Position numbers and translations under genes: made by a program
In this document: positions 15,922 to 23,315 of the stretch, piece after piece
Layout: the number at the start of each line of letters is the position of its first letter
Position numbering within the stretch: the stretch's first letter is position 1
The notes under the pieces: model-generated
What the model was told of the DNA's origin: nothing
The model's input: the letters and a program-made list of their open reading frames with translations, nothing else
Database searches by the model: none
Origin: a virus
IMG/VR virus record: IMGVR_UViG_3300044733_001878
Location: 1-42,168 of that record
DNA length: 42,168 nt
Direction: 5' to 3' (one strand)

Positions 15922-18041
15922 TATTTACTCCATGTGTCAGATACAACCCATTCAACTTCAGATTTAACAAACCCGTTAAGAACCTTATCCATGTTTTCGC
16001 ACATTAGTTTTTCAATCACCTTACCGTGTGCTTCAGGTGCATCGTTGGGAACCTCTACAACTAATTCATCGTGCACAAACGCAACGACCGGATATAGCTG
16101 TGACACAGCATATAGTGCAAGTTTTGCACCATCAGAAGCCAAGCCTTGGAACTGTGTGTTGCAGCTTTCAGTGTACTCTGCTGCACCTCGCACACGGCCT
16201 GTAAGTGTAACCACAGTATTTCCAAATATTCTGCGTCTTAAACTAGGGCTTCCGCGCTGTGATCGTAGTGGCATTTCTAATGAACTATCTTTGTTTATCT
16301 TGGATAAGGCGTTCCAAACATGTCTTCTAAATGAACTGTTGTATGCTGTGCCTTTCTTAGATCGTAGATTGCCTGACACAACATCTTGTATGGGTGTGAA
16401 TGCGTATACCCCAGCGGATCTCAGATTAAAAGCATCACAGACATCATCAGGCCCACATTGCAAGTTAAAACACAATGCACCTAATACATCGTTGAACAAG
16501 TACCTGGACAATTCTGGATACACTTCTGTGATTAGTTTGTTCTTCCATTCCTTAGCTTCGTCTAGTGTCATTTGCACACCATATGATGCTAATGCGTATT
16601 CCATTAAAGACTTAGCACCAAGACCACCGGGTACACCAAAGTTTACGGCCTTGGCAGATTGTCGAAACTTCTTATATTTCTCAGGATCTGTTTTCTTAAG
16701 ACTCATGAACTCTTTAAATGGTATATTTGATAGGCTAGCTGCTGTGTAGGCATGTGGGTCAACACCTTCATGAAATGTATGTGCTAACTGACTAAAGCCA
16801 TAACGACTTTTACAGATCGCGCCTAAACATCTAAGCTCTACTGCGTTGTAATCAGCAATAATGAACTTAGAACCTTGGCTAGGAACAAATAGTTTCCTGA
16901 ACCATTGTGCTTTTGGCATCTGTTGCAAGTTAGGCTTGCTGCATGATGTTCTGCCTGTGCGAACTAAAGGTTGATAATTAGGATTAACTCTGTCTGTTTT
17001 AATTTGATCAACAAAGTTTAAAAGTTTGGCTTTAGTAGCCATGTCTTGCCATTTTTGAATAAACTCATGCTTATGCTCTGACCAATAGTCAGCACTAGTC
17101 GTTATCTCACCGGACTTATCTGTTTTAGGTATGCTCTTATCTTTTAGCTTTAGTTCTGCGGCAATGCTTAACAAATATACACGCAGTGCCTTTGAATCTA
17201 TTGCAGGTACGCCTGTAGTTTCGTTGTACATCAACGCACCCTTATACTTCTTGCGTACATCTCGCTTAAACAGGGAAGGGTAGTTTGTATCCAGCCATTG
17301 CACTAGGTCATTAATCTGTAGCCTAATTTCTACGCCAATATTTTGTTGTGCTTTAGTGTCTACCTTTATGCCAACTCTACTACAATCTGTGAGTGCGATA
17401 GAACCTTTAACCTGGGTGTGATGTGTCAACGGCCCGTGTGCGTCTATTAAACAACTGTTGTGATTCGCAATGTGCACCGCAACTGGGTGAAGCTCATTGA
17501 ATAGCTCCCTAGTTACCGCGCTATCCTTTAATGCGTACTCTAGGTATTCATCAGGGATTTCATGCATTGGCTGATGTAGGTGTTTGTACCATTCAGTTTG
17601 TAAAGACTTATCAAGTTTTATATTTAGGTAATGCTCACACAGGTCACTGAGGCTTTTAGGCCTCAGTGGACCGTCCTCTTCTCCATTAGCTAACCTAATA
17701 AGAAAGTCTAGAATCATGGTATCCCAAACACGATTCTGCTCAATCATCCGTTTCCAAATCTGCACTTCTTCAACATACTTCAACGCAGCAAATACAACAT
17801 GGTAGTCAAACGCAGCATTATGTGCGACAATGTTACAGCCACTGTGATAGATCATCTCTACCCAAGCACCAACCATATCTGGAGATACAATGTAGCTACG
17901 CTGATTGTCGCTAAATGTAAGTACGATTAGTTCTGGAATTACTCCAGGTTCAATCATGGTAGTTTCAGTATCAAAACCAAAAGCACCATCACACTTAATT
18001 TGCTGGCCCATCCACAGATGTGTTTTTAATAGTATTCCCAT
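15921..18041 (-). CDS. Family A DNA polymerase with 3'-5' exonuclease (706 aa)
   Basis: This is the replicative polymerase. The exonuclease domain shows D-T-E at 24-26, N-A-A-F-D at 75-79 and Y-x3-D at 169-173. The polymerase domain shows motif A with Asp397 (D-Y-N-A-V-E-L-R), motif B R460-x3-K464-x2-N-F-G at 467-469 followed by an unusual P-G-G-L-G, and motif C H-D-E at 657-659. There is no 5' nuclease domain. GAGGAG precedes ATG 18041. It overlaps the PDDEXK nuclease upstream by 47 bases and shares a base with the MazG-like gene downstream, so the block is translationally linked. Confidence 0.97.
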   Translation of the reverse strand: MGILLKTHLWMGQQIKCDGAFGFDTETTMIEPGVIPELIVLTFSDNQRSYIVSPDMVGAWVEMIYHSGCNIVAHNAAFDYHVVFAALKYVEEVQIWKRMIEQNRVWDTMILDFLIRLANGEEDGPLRPKSLSDLCEHYLNIKLDKSLQTEWYKHLHQPMHEIPDEYLEYALKDSAVTRELFNELHPVAVHIANHNSCLIDAHGPLTHHTQVKGSIALTDCSRVGIKVDTKAQQNIGVEIRLQINDLVQWLDTNYPSLFKRDVRKKYKGALMYNETTGVPAIDSKALRVYLLSIAAELKLKDKSIPKTDKSGEITTSADYWSEHKHEFIQKWQDMATKAKLLNFVDQIKTDRVNPNYQPLVRTGRTSCSKPNLQQMPKAQWFRKLFVPSQGSKFIIADYNAVELRCLGAICKSRYGFSQLAHTFHEGVDPHAYTAASLSNIPFKEFMSLKKTDPEKYKKFRQSAKAVNFGVPGGLGAKSLMEYALASYGVQMTLDEAKEWKNKLITEVYPELSRYLFNDVLGALCFNLQCGPDDVCDAFNLRSAGVYAFTPIQDVVSGNLRSKKGTAYNSSFRRHVWNALSKINKDSSLEMPLRSQRGSPSLRRRIFGNTVVTLTGRVRGAAEYTESCNTQFQGLASDGAKLALYAVSQLYPVVAFVHDELVVEVPNDAPEAHGKVIEKLMCENMDKVLNGFVKSEVEWVVSDTWSK

Positions 18042-18369
18042 CCACGAACTCCTCTCGTGCTAGTTTCTCTACAATACACTTCCATAACCACCACGGTAAT
18101 ACTGCTAACGGTTCCTTATTATCTGCTTGCACATGCAGCACATCATTCTTGCCTAGCCAGTCGTATAGTTGTTTAAATCCGGTAGAACGGCACTTGACCT
18201 CTCCGGTCCATTCGTGCACGCCTGCCTGTATTTTTAAATCACCTTTATAATTAGAATCCGCGCCACTCAGTGGTACACGGTGAGCAAACACACCGGGCAT
18301 CTTCATATACCTGTGCACAAATTCTCGTTCACGCCTCATACCCTTATCACGGCTAAATTTTCCACTCAT
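17995..18369 (-). CDS. Small PDDEXK-type nuclease, possible Holliday junction resolvase (124 aa)
   Basis: ATG 18369 overlaps the primase-helicase TGA (ATGA), better than the in-frame start at 18390. Basic N-terminus G-K-F-S-R-D-K-G-M-R-R-E-R-E-F, then S-G-A-D then K-G-D-L near residue 45 and W-T-G-E-V-K-C-R near 55-62, matching the G-x-D and E-x-K active-site pattern of PDDEXK nucleases. Phage proteins of this size and context resolve branched DNA during replication and before packaging. Specific substrate not shown. Confidence 0.75.
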   Translation of the reverse strand: MSGKFSRDKGMRREREFVHRYMKMPGVFAHRVPLSGADSNYKGDLKIQAGVHEWTGEVKCRSTGFKQLYDWLGKNDVLHVQADNKEPLAVLPWWLWKCIVEKLAREEFVDGNTIKNTSVDGPAN

Positions 18370-20087
18370 AGTTCGGATCTTCCTTTCCAATTTAGGCGAG
18401 TATCTTGCCAGTTAGCTCCTTCTAAAAATTCAAACGCCCAAGACGCTTGTGTAGGGGCTAAATTGTTTTTAACTTGGCCTAGGATCCTATCCCCTGTGTC
18501 TTCATCTTGCAGCATGTATAAGCACACTCGTGCAGCAGCTACAACTGCAATGCTTCCTGAGCCCTTATACATCTTGTTAACCTGAGCACTAGATTTATTT
18601 AGGTGGCGTATAAGCAACACAGCACAACCTGTGCGTTCTGCCATCTTAGATAGCGGTGTTAATACCTGCCTAATGTTCTGGTCTTTATAGCTGTCGATAT
18701 CATCATCAAGGAACGCAAGGAATGGATCTAGCACAACTAACACAATTCCAAGCTGTTCAATAATGTGCTCCAACTGTGCTAACTTCTCTGGGAATGTAGG
18801 ATGGAAATCCCAAAAGTAAACTTTATCTAAGTCAGCACCAGCGGCACGCATCCTAGGAACTGTGATTCGCCCTGGGTCATCCTCTGCTGATAAGAACAAC
18901 ACAGAACCGCACACAGGTTTTTCTGTCTCGCCCGGAAACGGAGTACAGGTTGTTAGCCTCATAGCAATGTCAGCACATAGGGTAGATTTACCCAACGAAG
19001 GATCACCTTCAAGAACACACAACATGCCCTTAGGAATCCAACCCTTCCACACCCATTCCACAGGTACAGTCTTATAGCTGCTTGCAGGCCTAACACCTTC
19101 AACAGCCTTATTACCGGGTATCGCACTGTGTATAGTTATTTCCGATCCGGCTATAAGAGCATCATCAATGCCCTTATAAACCGGATCCCACATTTCTATG
19201 AATGTGGTGATTCCTTCAGATTTTAGAGCAAAAAACAACTCAGCTAACTGCGTCTTTACTGCGTCATTAGTCATCCAATCCATATCAAACGCAATAAAAA
19301 CTTCTGTACACTGGAGTGACCGGATAACCGGAAGTGCTGTTGACCAGTTAGATGTTCCGGGCACCCCAATACTCAGCGTAGTTTTATCTACGCAACAAGC
19401 TATATCAGCCTTAAGTATACCCTCAGTGATTCTAACTCTATCACGGTCTTGTGCTTGCCAAGGCACATGGCATGTGACCTTAGCTTGTGCGTCACCTGAC
19501 AGCCAAATGTATTTTGGATTACCCCCTGTAGCTATTTGAAAACCACGCACCCTTTGGTGTGTGTCAGTCACAGGTAATAGTATACCTTTAGTAGGTTTTA
19601 TTCTTGGGGCTTGATCTTGTTTCCTAGTGAACCCCGGCACAGATAGCAGGGATTCACCATACAACTCCGACAACTTAATAACACTGCGTCTAGTGGTGGG
19701 GTTTGACAAAGAGCGGTACCCGCCCAAAGTAATCCACTCCTCACTCAACCCCCGCACAACAAGTGCGTTACTATCACTAGACGACAGTTCGCTCAAATGA
19801 ATTAGGTCTTTATAGACTTCATGCCACAGATCATAATCTGGATCAGTGAAAAGGTCTTTCCATTCTAAATTTATGCTAGACATTATGTCTAGTATTTTGC
19901 AACCTGCGTGACAGTGTAGAAGTATTTGACCGTCACGCTCCCTAATAGTCAATGATGGTGAACTGTCATCGTGAGAGGGGCACAATGCTTTAAATTCACC
20001 ACCACTGGTGGTCACACCTTCAAGTAGATTCAATACCTTCTGAATTGAGGTATTTGTCATTCCATTTTTTTTGCTGATTAAAGACAT
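18366..20087 (-). CDS. Bifunctional primase-helicase (573 aa)
   Basis: The N-terminal zinc-binding domain has C36, H39, C59 and C63 (C-P-S-H...H-C-H-A-G-C). A TOPRIM-like primase core has E222 and the D-x-D pair 268/270. A RecA-type ATPase follows, with Walker A G-D-P-S-L-G-K-S-T at 361-369, Walker B V-V-L-D-P at 451-455 and R-H-L-N-K-S-S near 494-500, as in RepA-like hexameric helicases. It would unwind the fork and lay RNA primers for the polymerase two genes downstream. ATG 20060 is an alternative start; neither has an excellent ribosome site. The 5' end overlaps the preceding gene. Confidence 0.92.
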   Translation of the reverse strand: MSLISKKNGMTNTSIQKVLNLLEGVTTSGGEFKALCPSHDDSSPSLTIRERDGQILLHCHAGCKILDIMSSINLEWKDLFTDPDYDLWHEVYKDLIHLSELSSSDSNALVVRGLSEEWITLGGYRSLSNPTTRRSVIKLSELYGESLLSVPGFTRKQDQAPRIKPTKGILLPVTDTHQRVRGFQIATGGNPKYIWLSGDAQAKVTCHVPWQAQDRDRVRITEGILKADIACCVDKTTLSIGVPGTSNWSTALPVIRSLQCTEVFIAFDMDWMTNDAVKTQLAELFFALKSEGITTFIEMWDPVYKGIDDALIAGSEITIHSAIPGNKAVEGVRPASSYKTVPVEWVWKGWIPKGMLCVLEGDPSLGKSTLCADIAMRLTTCTPFPGETEKPVCGSVLFLSAEDDPGRITVPRMRAAGADLDKVYFWDFHPTFPEKLAQLEHIIEQLGIVLVVLDPFLAFLDDDIDSYKDQNIRQVLTPLSKMAERTGCAVLLIRHLNKSSAQVNKMYKGSGSIAVVAAARVCLYMLQDEDTGDRILGQVKNNLAPTQASWAFEFLEGANWQDTRLNWKGRSEL

Positions 20088-20388
20088 CTTCTATATCCCC
20101 CAAGTCGATTTTATAGCCTGATATCTTGTTACATTCCCTGGACAAATGTTCTGCTGTAAGTGATAAGGTGTGTGCTACATCCGCTATAGCTGCCCAATAG
20201 GCCGCGCCATTTACCAAAAACAAATCAGAAGATTTATCAATCTGTTTACCATTTTTAGTAAACTGCTTCACAAGAAGCTCAAACGCATCAATACTATCTG
20301 TCTGTACCTTCCGAACACGAGTACCCCACAAATTAAAGGCGTGCGAAAATATTCTAAATGCGTCTAGGTCAGCTTTAACTTTTTTCAT
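20020..20388 (-). CDS. Hypothetical protein in the replication operon (122 aa)
   Basis: ATG 20388 lies just beyond a hairpin at 20399-20422. The protein is helical, with F-S-H-A-F-N-L-W-G-T-R-V near the start and an aromatic stretch A-A-Y-W-A-A-I-A-D-V-A-H in the middle. No catalytic motif. It sits between the ssDNA-binding protein and the primase-helicase and overlaps the latter by up to 68 bases, so a replication accessory role (for example helicase loading) is plausible but unsupported by motif. Confidence 0.65.
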   Translation of the reverse strand: MKKVKADLDAFRIFSHAFNLWGTRVRKVQTDSIDAFELLVKQFTKNGKQIDKSSDLFLVNGAAYWAAIADVAHTLSLTAEHLSRECNKISGYKIDLGDIEDVFNQQKKWNDKYLNSEGIEST

Positions 20389-20398
20389 GTTTTGTATA

Positions 20399-20422
20399 GG
20401 GATCGCCTGTAAGAGCGATCCC
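20399..20422 (-). terminator. Intergenic hairpin inside the early operon
   Basis: GGGATCGC (20399-20406) and GCGATCCC (20415-20422) form a perfect 8-bp stem, with no U-run afterwards in the leftward direction (the sequence passes straight to the next gene's start). More likely an mRNA processing or stability element than a full terminator. Confidence 0.4.
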
Positions 20423-20440
20423 CCTCCAAAAGTAATAAAA

Positions 20441-21031
20441 TTAAAAAGGTGTTTGATATCCGCCCTTAGATCTAGCTACCTTGGCAGGTTGTTTAGTACT
20501 TGCCTGCGTAACTTTCTTAGCCGGAGCAACAACCACCGCTTCTTCTTCATCATTGTCATCCACATCGCTAGACTCCTCCTGAGTTAGTTTTCGTTGCTCT
20601 TCTCTGAACAACTTGGAAAAAACAGACAGCGTATCAGCAGGTAAAGGTTTAGCATTGTTTGTTGCGACAAACATACCCAGGCGTTCTCTCACAACACCAT
20701 TGTGATCTTCTGCGTGCTTACAAGAGATACGCACCTGAACACCAACTAGTCCTGCTGTGTCTTCGTTCTCCATACTTAGGCCTTTAATATCGTCCTTGGT
20801 GTACCCAAGGGAACGAATATTTTTTACGGTGTATGGAAGTGCTTTATCGGTCAACCACATTAGTATCTTTTTACGCACACCTTCGCAGTCAACATGTTGT
20901 TTATCTGAGTCTTTGCCATCACGCAAAACCACATCGAACACAACACATGGCGTACCCTTATCACCCAGGGCAGTTAGGTCATGGCCTTCAATCTGGCCAT
21001 TGTAATTTCCAACAGGTAACATATCTGACAT
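20441..21031 (-). CDS. DUF669-like single-strand DNA-binding protein (196 aa)
   Basis: Residues 5-125 have the beta-rich layout of DUF669/ssDNA-binding phage proteins: L-P-V-G-N-Y-N-G-Q-I-E-G then G-T-P-C-V-V-F-D-V-V-L-R-D-G, and a second strand pair around G-V-Q-V-R-I-S-C. An acidic linker (S-S-D-V-D-D-N-D-E-E-E) precedes a basic stretch and a terminal Y-Q-T-P-F, similar to partner-binding tails of single-strand binding proteins. GGGAG precedes ATG 21031. It lies next to recT, consistent with a joint role in annealing and replication. Confidence 0.75.
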   Translation of the reverse strand: MSDMLPVGNYNGQIEGHDLTALGDKGTPCVVFDVVLRDGKDSDKQHVDCEGVRKKILMWLTDKALPYTVKNIRSLGYTKDDIKGLSMENEDTAGLVGVQVRISCKHAEDHNGVVRERLGMFVATNNAKPLPADTLSVFSKLFREEQRKLTQEESSDVDDNDEEEAVVVAPAKKVTQASTKQPAKVARSKGGYQTPF

Positions 21032-21033
21032 GA

Positions 21034-21756
21034 TTACTCTCCCTTATAAGAATTAGCGAATTGAACAGCCCTTAAATACTCAGCCTCACTCATCGTTTCA
21101 AACGATTGAATGCCCAAATGTTTGCACATTTTTGAAATTTGAATACCTTGCTTGCTGCAACTTGTAAGAAGTTTGTAGCGATCATCCAAAGAAACTTCTG
21201 AGGACGGAGTATAAGATTTCTCCTGTTTTTCGTCCTCAAGTATGTCTTCTTCACAGAATGCACCCCCTAATTCTTCATGTGTATAGTAAGGAAACACAGT
21301 CAAGTCAGGGCAGTGCACCCGCGCTCCAGCCGTTATGCATCGTGCAAACAGCATACTTTTTGGATACTTCACCCACACCTCCTTTGTGTGTAATCCAGCT
21401 TTCTTGGCATCCTCCCATGTAAACTGGTGTACCCCAACCGCCTCCTTGTCTTCGTAAAAATCAACTGTACACTCTGTAGCAGTCAGATTTTTAACCCGGT
21501 AGTTATACCTAGGTCGTGATTTTTTAATCAGTGCTGCAATGAAGTTTGCAGAAAATGTGGGTGTGCCCTGGATTAGTTGTATAGCTTTCAATGATGCTGC
21601 CGCTCCTAATCCTAATTCCCTACCAACCTGTATTCGCACCATCGCACTAGCAGCATCTTTTACATCTTTGTAGATACCGGACTTTACAGCAGCTACAGCA
21701 AACCGCTCCATGTCTGACACACTGTTAAATGTGTCAGCAACAACAACATTACTCAT
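21034..21756 (-). CDS. recT: RecT-family single-strand annealing protein (240 aa)
   Basis: ATG 21756 (M-S-N-V-V) overlaps the preceding gene by 8 bases and follows GAGGAG; the frame opens at 21831 but the extra 25 residues are not RecT-like. The core shows R-I-Q-V-G-R-E-L-G-L-G, I-Q-L-I-Q-G-T-P-T-F-S-A-N-F-I-A-A-L-I near 60, Y-N-Y-R-V, F-T-W-E-D-A-K-K-A-G-L, and W-V-K-Y-P-K-S-M-L-F-A-R near 130, all typical of RecT. It coats and anneals complementary single strands. The expected exonuclease partner (YqaJ type) is not adjacent; it lies at 24817-25419 in another transcription unit. Confidence 0.9.
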   Translation of the reverse strand: MSNVVVADTFNSVSDMERFAVAAVKSGIYKDVKDAASAMVRIQVGRELGLGAAASLKAIQLIQGTPTFSANFIAALIKKSRPRYNYRVKNLTATECTVDFYEDKEAVGVHQFTWEDAKKAGLHTKEVWVKYPKSMLFARCITAGARVHCPDLTVFPYYTHEELGGAFCEEDILEDEKQEKSYTPSSEVSLDDRYKLLTSCSKQGIQISKMCKHLGIQSFETMSEAEYLRAVQFANSYKGE

Positions 21757-22105
21757 CAGATGACTCCTCGTTAGAGTTAGGTGGATCTCCAGCGGCGATA
21801 TATTCACAGCTAGAGTAATGAACAAACACAATTTGCATCTTGCCTATAGCTGCGCCGTCTGTGCGCGAGACATATAATGGATCGTCTAGTTTGACTAGGT
21901 ATCCCATTGAGGTTGATTCGCCGTAGTAGTATGGAAGTAAAGGGCTACAGATTAATCCATGTAAAACATTCTCAGGATCATTTTGTCCGTAGCCCCAGAC
22001 ATGCACCCTGGAGTACAAGGGATAGAACTCACAGGTATCTACAGGTTCCCTAGGCTCCTCCTTCCATTCACCAGTATCAGGTATAGTTTCTTTAATCTTC
22101 GACAT
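21749..22105 (-). CDS. Hypothetical early protein (118 aa)
   Basis: ATG 22105 shares a base with the TAA of the upstream gene and follows GGGAGAA. The middle is beta-rich and aromatic (Y-S-R-V-H-V-W-G-Y-G-Q, P-Y-Y-Y-G-E-S-T-S-M-G-Y-L-V-K-L) and suggests a small SH3-like barrel; both ends are acidic. Encoded directly before recT. No family recognised. Confidence 0.65.
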   Translation of the reverse strand: MSKIKETIPDTGEWKEEPREPVDTCEFYPLYSRVHVWGYGQNDPENVLHGLICSPLLPYYYGESTSMGYLVKLDDPLYVSRTDGAAIGKMQIVFVHYSSCEYIAAGDPPNSNEESSDE

Positions 22106-22281
22106 TAGTATTCTCCCATAAAGTAGTAAGGATCGTCACTGTTATCATCGTGCTCTGAGTCTTCTGAGGATGCCTCGAAAGCATCCTCAGCACTATCATC
22201 TTCATGTTGTTGGTATTCTCTAGGGTCTTCACCATGATCGTACTGATCTAGGTCGTAGTCATTCCAATCTGGACTAGACAT
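22105..22281 (-). CDS. Highly acidic small early protein (58 aa)
   Basis: Of three in-frame starts, ATG 22281 has the best spacing from the AGAGGAGA site; the 22287 ATG is too close to it. More than 40 percent of residues are Asp or Glu, with only a few basic ones, ending in Y-Y-F-M-G-E-Y. The composition resembles DNA-mimic or low-complexity early proteins, but no specific function can be assigned. Confidence 0.55.
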   Translation of the reverse strand: MSSPDWNDYDLDQYDHGEDPREYQQHEDDSAEDAFEASSEDSEHDDNSDDPYYFMGEY

Positions 22282-22630
22282 TGGCATTCTCCTCTGCGTA
22301 GATTTTTTCAATTAGTTCTGCAATCTTGCGATTACACTCTTGATCACACCATTCCAAAGACAGAATTGTTTCTTCAAACCAATTGCCAATGATCGGGGGG
22401 TACACTGTGTAGCCGTGCACCATTTTACAGTCGTATGTTTTGACTTGAATTTTAAGTTCTACATGCAGGTTAATTTTGGTTTGCGTAGACAACACTTTAA
22501 AGTTTCTAGCTTCACCCAACTTCATGAGCATGTGAAAGAAACGATCCCACTGAGTAACTTCCTTGTTATATAAGTCAAACTTTTCCATGCAGTGAACAAC
22601 ATAATCAGAAACATGATACTTTACTGACAT
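22274..22630 (-). CDS. Hypothetical protein, first gene of the early operon (118 aa)
   Basis: ATG 22630 follows GAGGGGAG; a TTG two codons upstream is less likely. Sequence includes V-H-C-M-E-K-F-D-L-Y-N-K, W-D-R-F-F-H-M-L-M-K-L-G and a C-terminal acidic helix. No motif recognised. As the promoter-proximal gene it would be made earliest after infection or induction. Confidence 0.65.
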   Translation of the reverse strand: MSVKYHVSDYVVHCMEKFDLYNKEVTQWDRFFHMLMKLGEARNFKVLSTQTKINLHVELKIQVKTYDCKMVHGYTVYPPIIGNWFEETILSLEWCDQECNRKIAELIEKIYAEENANV

Positions 22631-22686
22631 GACCAATCTCCCCTCAAAGATTTGTAACTGCGATCCACAGTAGATTGCATATATTC

Positions 22687-22715
22687 GTTCTACAATCTGC
22701 TAATGCAGACTGCAA
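22687..22715 (-). promoter_or_regulatory. Early leftward promoter with an operator-like dyad in its spacer
   Basis: Minus strand TTGCAG (22715-22710), a 17-base spacer and TAGAAC (22692-22687). The spacer contains TCTGC-TAAT-GCAGA (22696-22709), a perfect inverted repeat. A protein bound there would block RNA polymerase. The half-site TGCAGAC recurs at 22768-22774, in the -35 of the divergent promoter. Confidence 0.5.
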
Positions 22716-22766
22716 GCTCAGCTTAATAAAAATTCCAAAGTATTTTTTATATTTGCCGTAACTCAG

Positions 22767-22795
22767 TTGCAGACATGCCCTTAAATCCGTATAAT
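22767..22795 (+). promoter_or_regulatory. Strong sigma-70-like promoter of the RHH regulator
   Basis: TTGCAG (22767-22772), a 17-base spacer and consensus TATAAT (22790-22795) precede ATG 22836, with transcription from about 22802. AAAGGAG lies six bases before the ATG. It is the closest match to consensus in the window, as expected for a gene kept on in the lysogen. Confidence 0.7.
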
Positions 22796-22835
22796 ATTTT
22801 TAGGAAGTGCTGTTGGTCTAACAAAAGGAGTCGTA

Positions 22836-23033
22836 ATGGTTACTAAACCCGCCCCAGCGGAGGATGAACCCACAGAAACCACAACTGTGCGTGTTAATCG
22901 TAAAACTTTGAGGCTTATGCAGATCATAAGTGCGTGGAAAAATTGTACTCTTTGTGAGTATGTCGATCACCTGGTCCGCACACAGGGGCAAAAAGATATT
23001 GAAGAAATGAAAAAAGGAGTTTCAAATCTGTAG
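22836..23033 (+). CDS. Ribbon-helix-helix regulator, candidate lysogeny repressor (65 aa)
   Basis: An acidic/proline-rich N-terminus of 14 residues precedes T-T-V-R-V-N-R-K-T-L-R-L-M-Q-I-I-S-A and C-T-L-C-E-Y-V-D-H-L-V near 16-47, the beta-strand plus two-helix pattern of Arc/CopG-type DNA-binding proteins, with a positively charged strand. Such dimers bind short dyads. It is divergent from the early operon, next to the integrase, and no CI-like or Cro-like gene is present, so it is the best candidate for control of the lysis-lysogeny choice. Anti-repressor or excisionase roles are alternatives. Confidence 0.7.
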   Translation: MVTKPAPAEDEPTETTTVRVNRKTLRLMQIISAWKNCTLCEYVDHLVRTQGQKDIEEMKKGVSNL

Positions 23034-23048
23034 CTATAGCTAGTTTAG

Positions 23049-23086
23049 AGTATTAGTTATTTTCTTTTAAGAAAATAACTAATACT
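23049..23086. repeat. Perfect 18-bp inverted repeat between the regulator and attP
   Basis: AGTATTAGTTATTTTCTT (23049-23066), centre TT, then its exact complement (23069-23086). It begins 15 bases after the regulator's stop. Very AT-rich, without a following T-run, so a poor terminator; it could be a binding site for integrase accessory factors or the regulator. A smaller perfect dyad, TATACCT-CGA-AGGTATA, lies at 23157-23173. The remaining bases to 23234 are AT-rich with no gene. Confidence 0.6.
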
Positions 23087-23234
23087 TAGCTATATCTATA
23101 AGTAGATAAGTGTTAGTAGTATATATAGTATATAAAAGCAAATTGTATGCCAAACCTATACCTCGAAGGTATAAATTTAAAAAGTCATTACACTAAGTGT
23201 TTTTTTTCTTTCACTTTTCCCCTGCTTTTCTCTT

Positions 23235-23313
23235 TCCCTAGTAGCTCAGGGGATAGAGCATCGGTTTCCTAAATCGAGGGTCGCTGGTTCGATTCCAGCC
23301 GGGCGCACTAGGG
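23235..23313 (+). other. attP core derived from a tRNA-Arg(CCU) gene
   Basis: Bases 23242-23307 match a tRNA body: D-arm GCTC/GAGC, anticodon stem with loop TTCCTAA (anticodon CCT at 23268-23270), T-arm GCTGG/CCAGC with TTCGATT loop, 3' acceptor strand CGGGCGC and discriminator A, no encoded CCA. The first seven bases (TCCCTAG) do not pair with CGGGCGC, so it is not a functional tRNA. This is the usual attP form: recombination would restore the host gene's 3' end. Curiously CCCTAG (23236-23241) is the exact complement of CTAGGG (23308-23313) just after the tRNA end. The integrase gene starts three bases away. Confidence 0.75.
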
Positions 23314-23315
23314 TT

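Noticed and set aside
23147-23272. A 41-codon rightward frame beside attP
   Set aside because: It has no ribosome site, is mostly Ser/Phe encoded by a T-rich stretch, and ends within the tRNA-derived sequence.
23235-23307. A functional tRNA-Arg(CCU) gene
   Set aside because: The first acceptor strand (TCCCTAG) does not pair with the last (CGGGCGC); only three of seven positions could pair plus one wobble. Its place beside int fits an attP core better.
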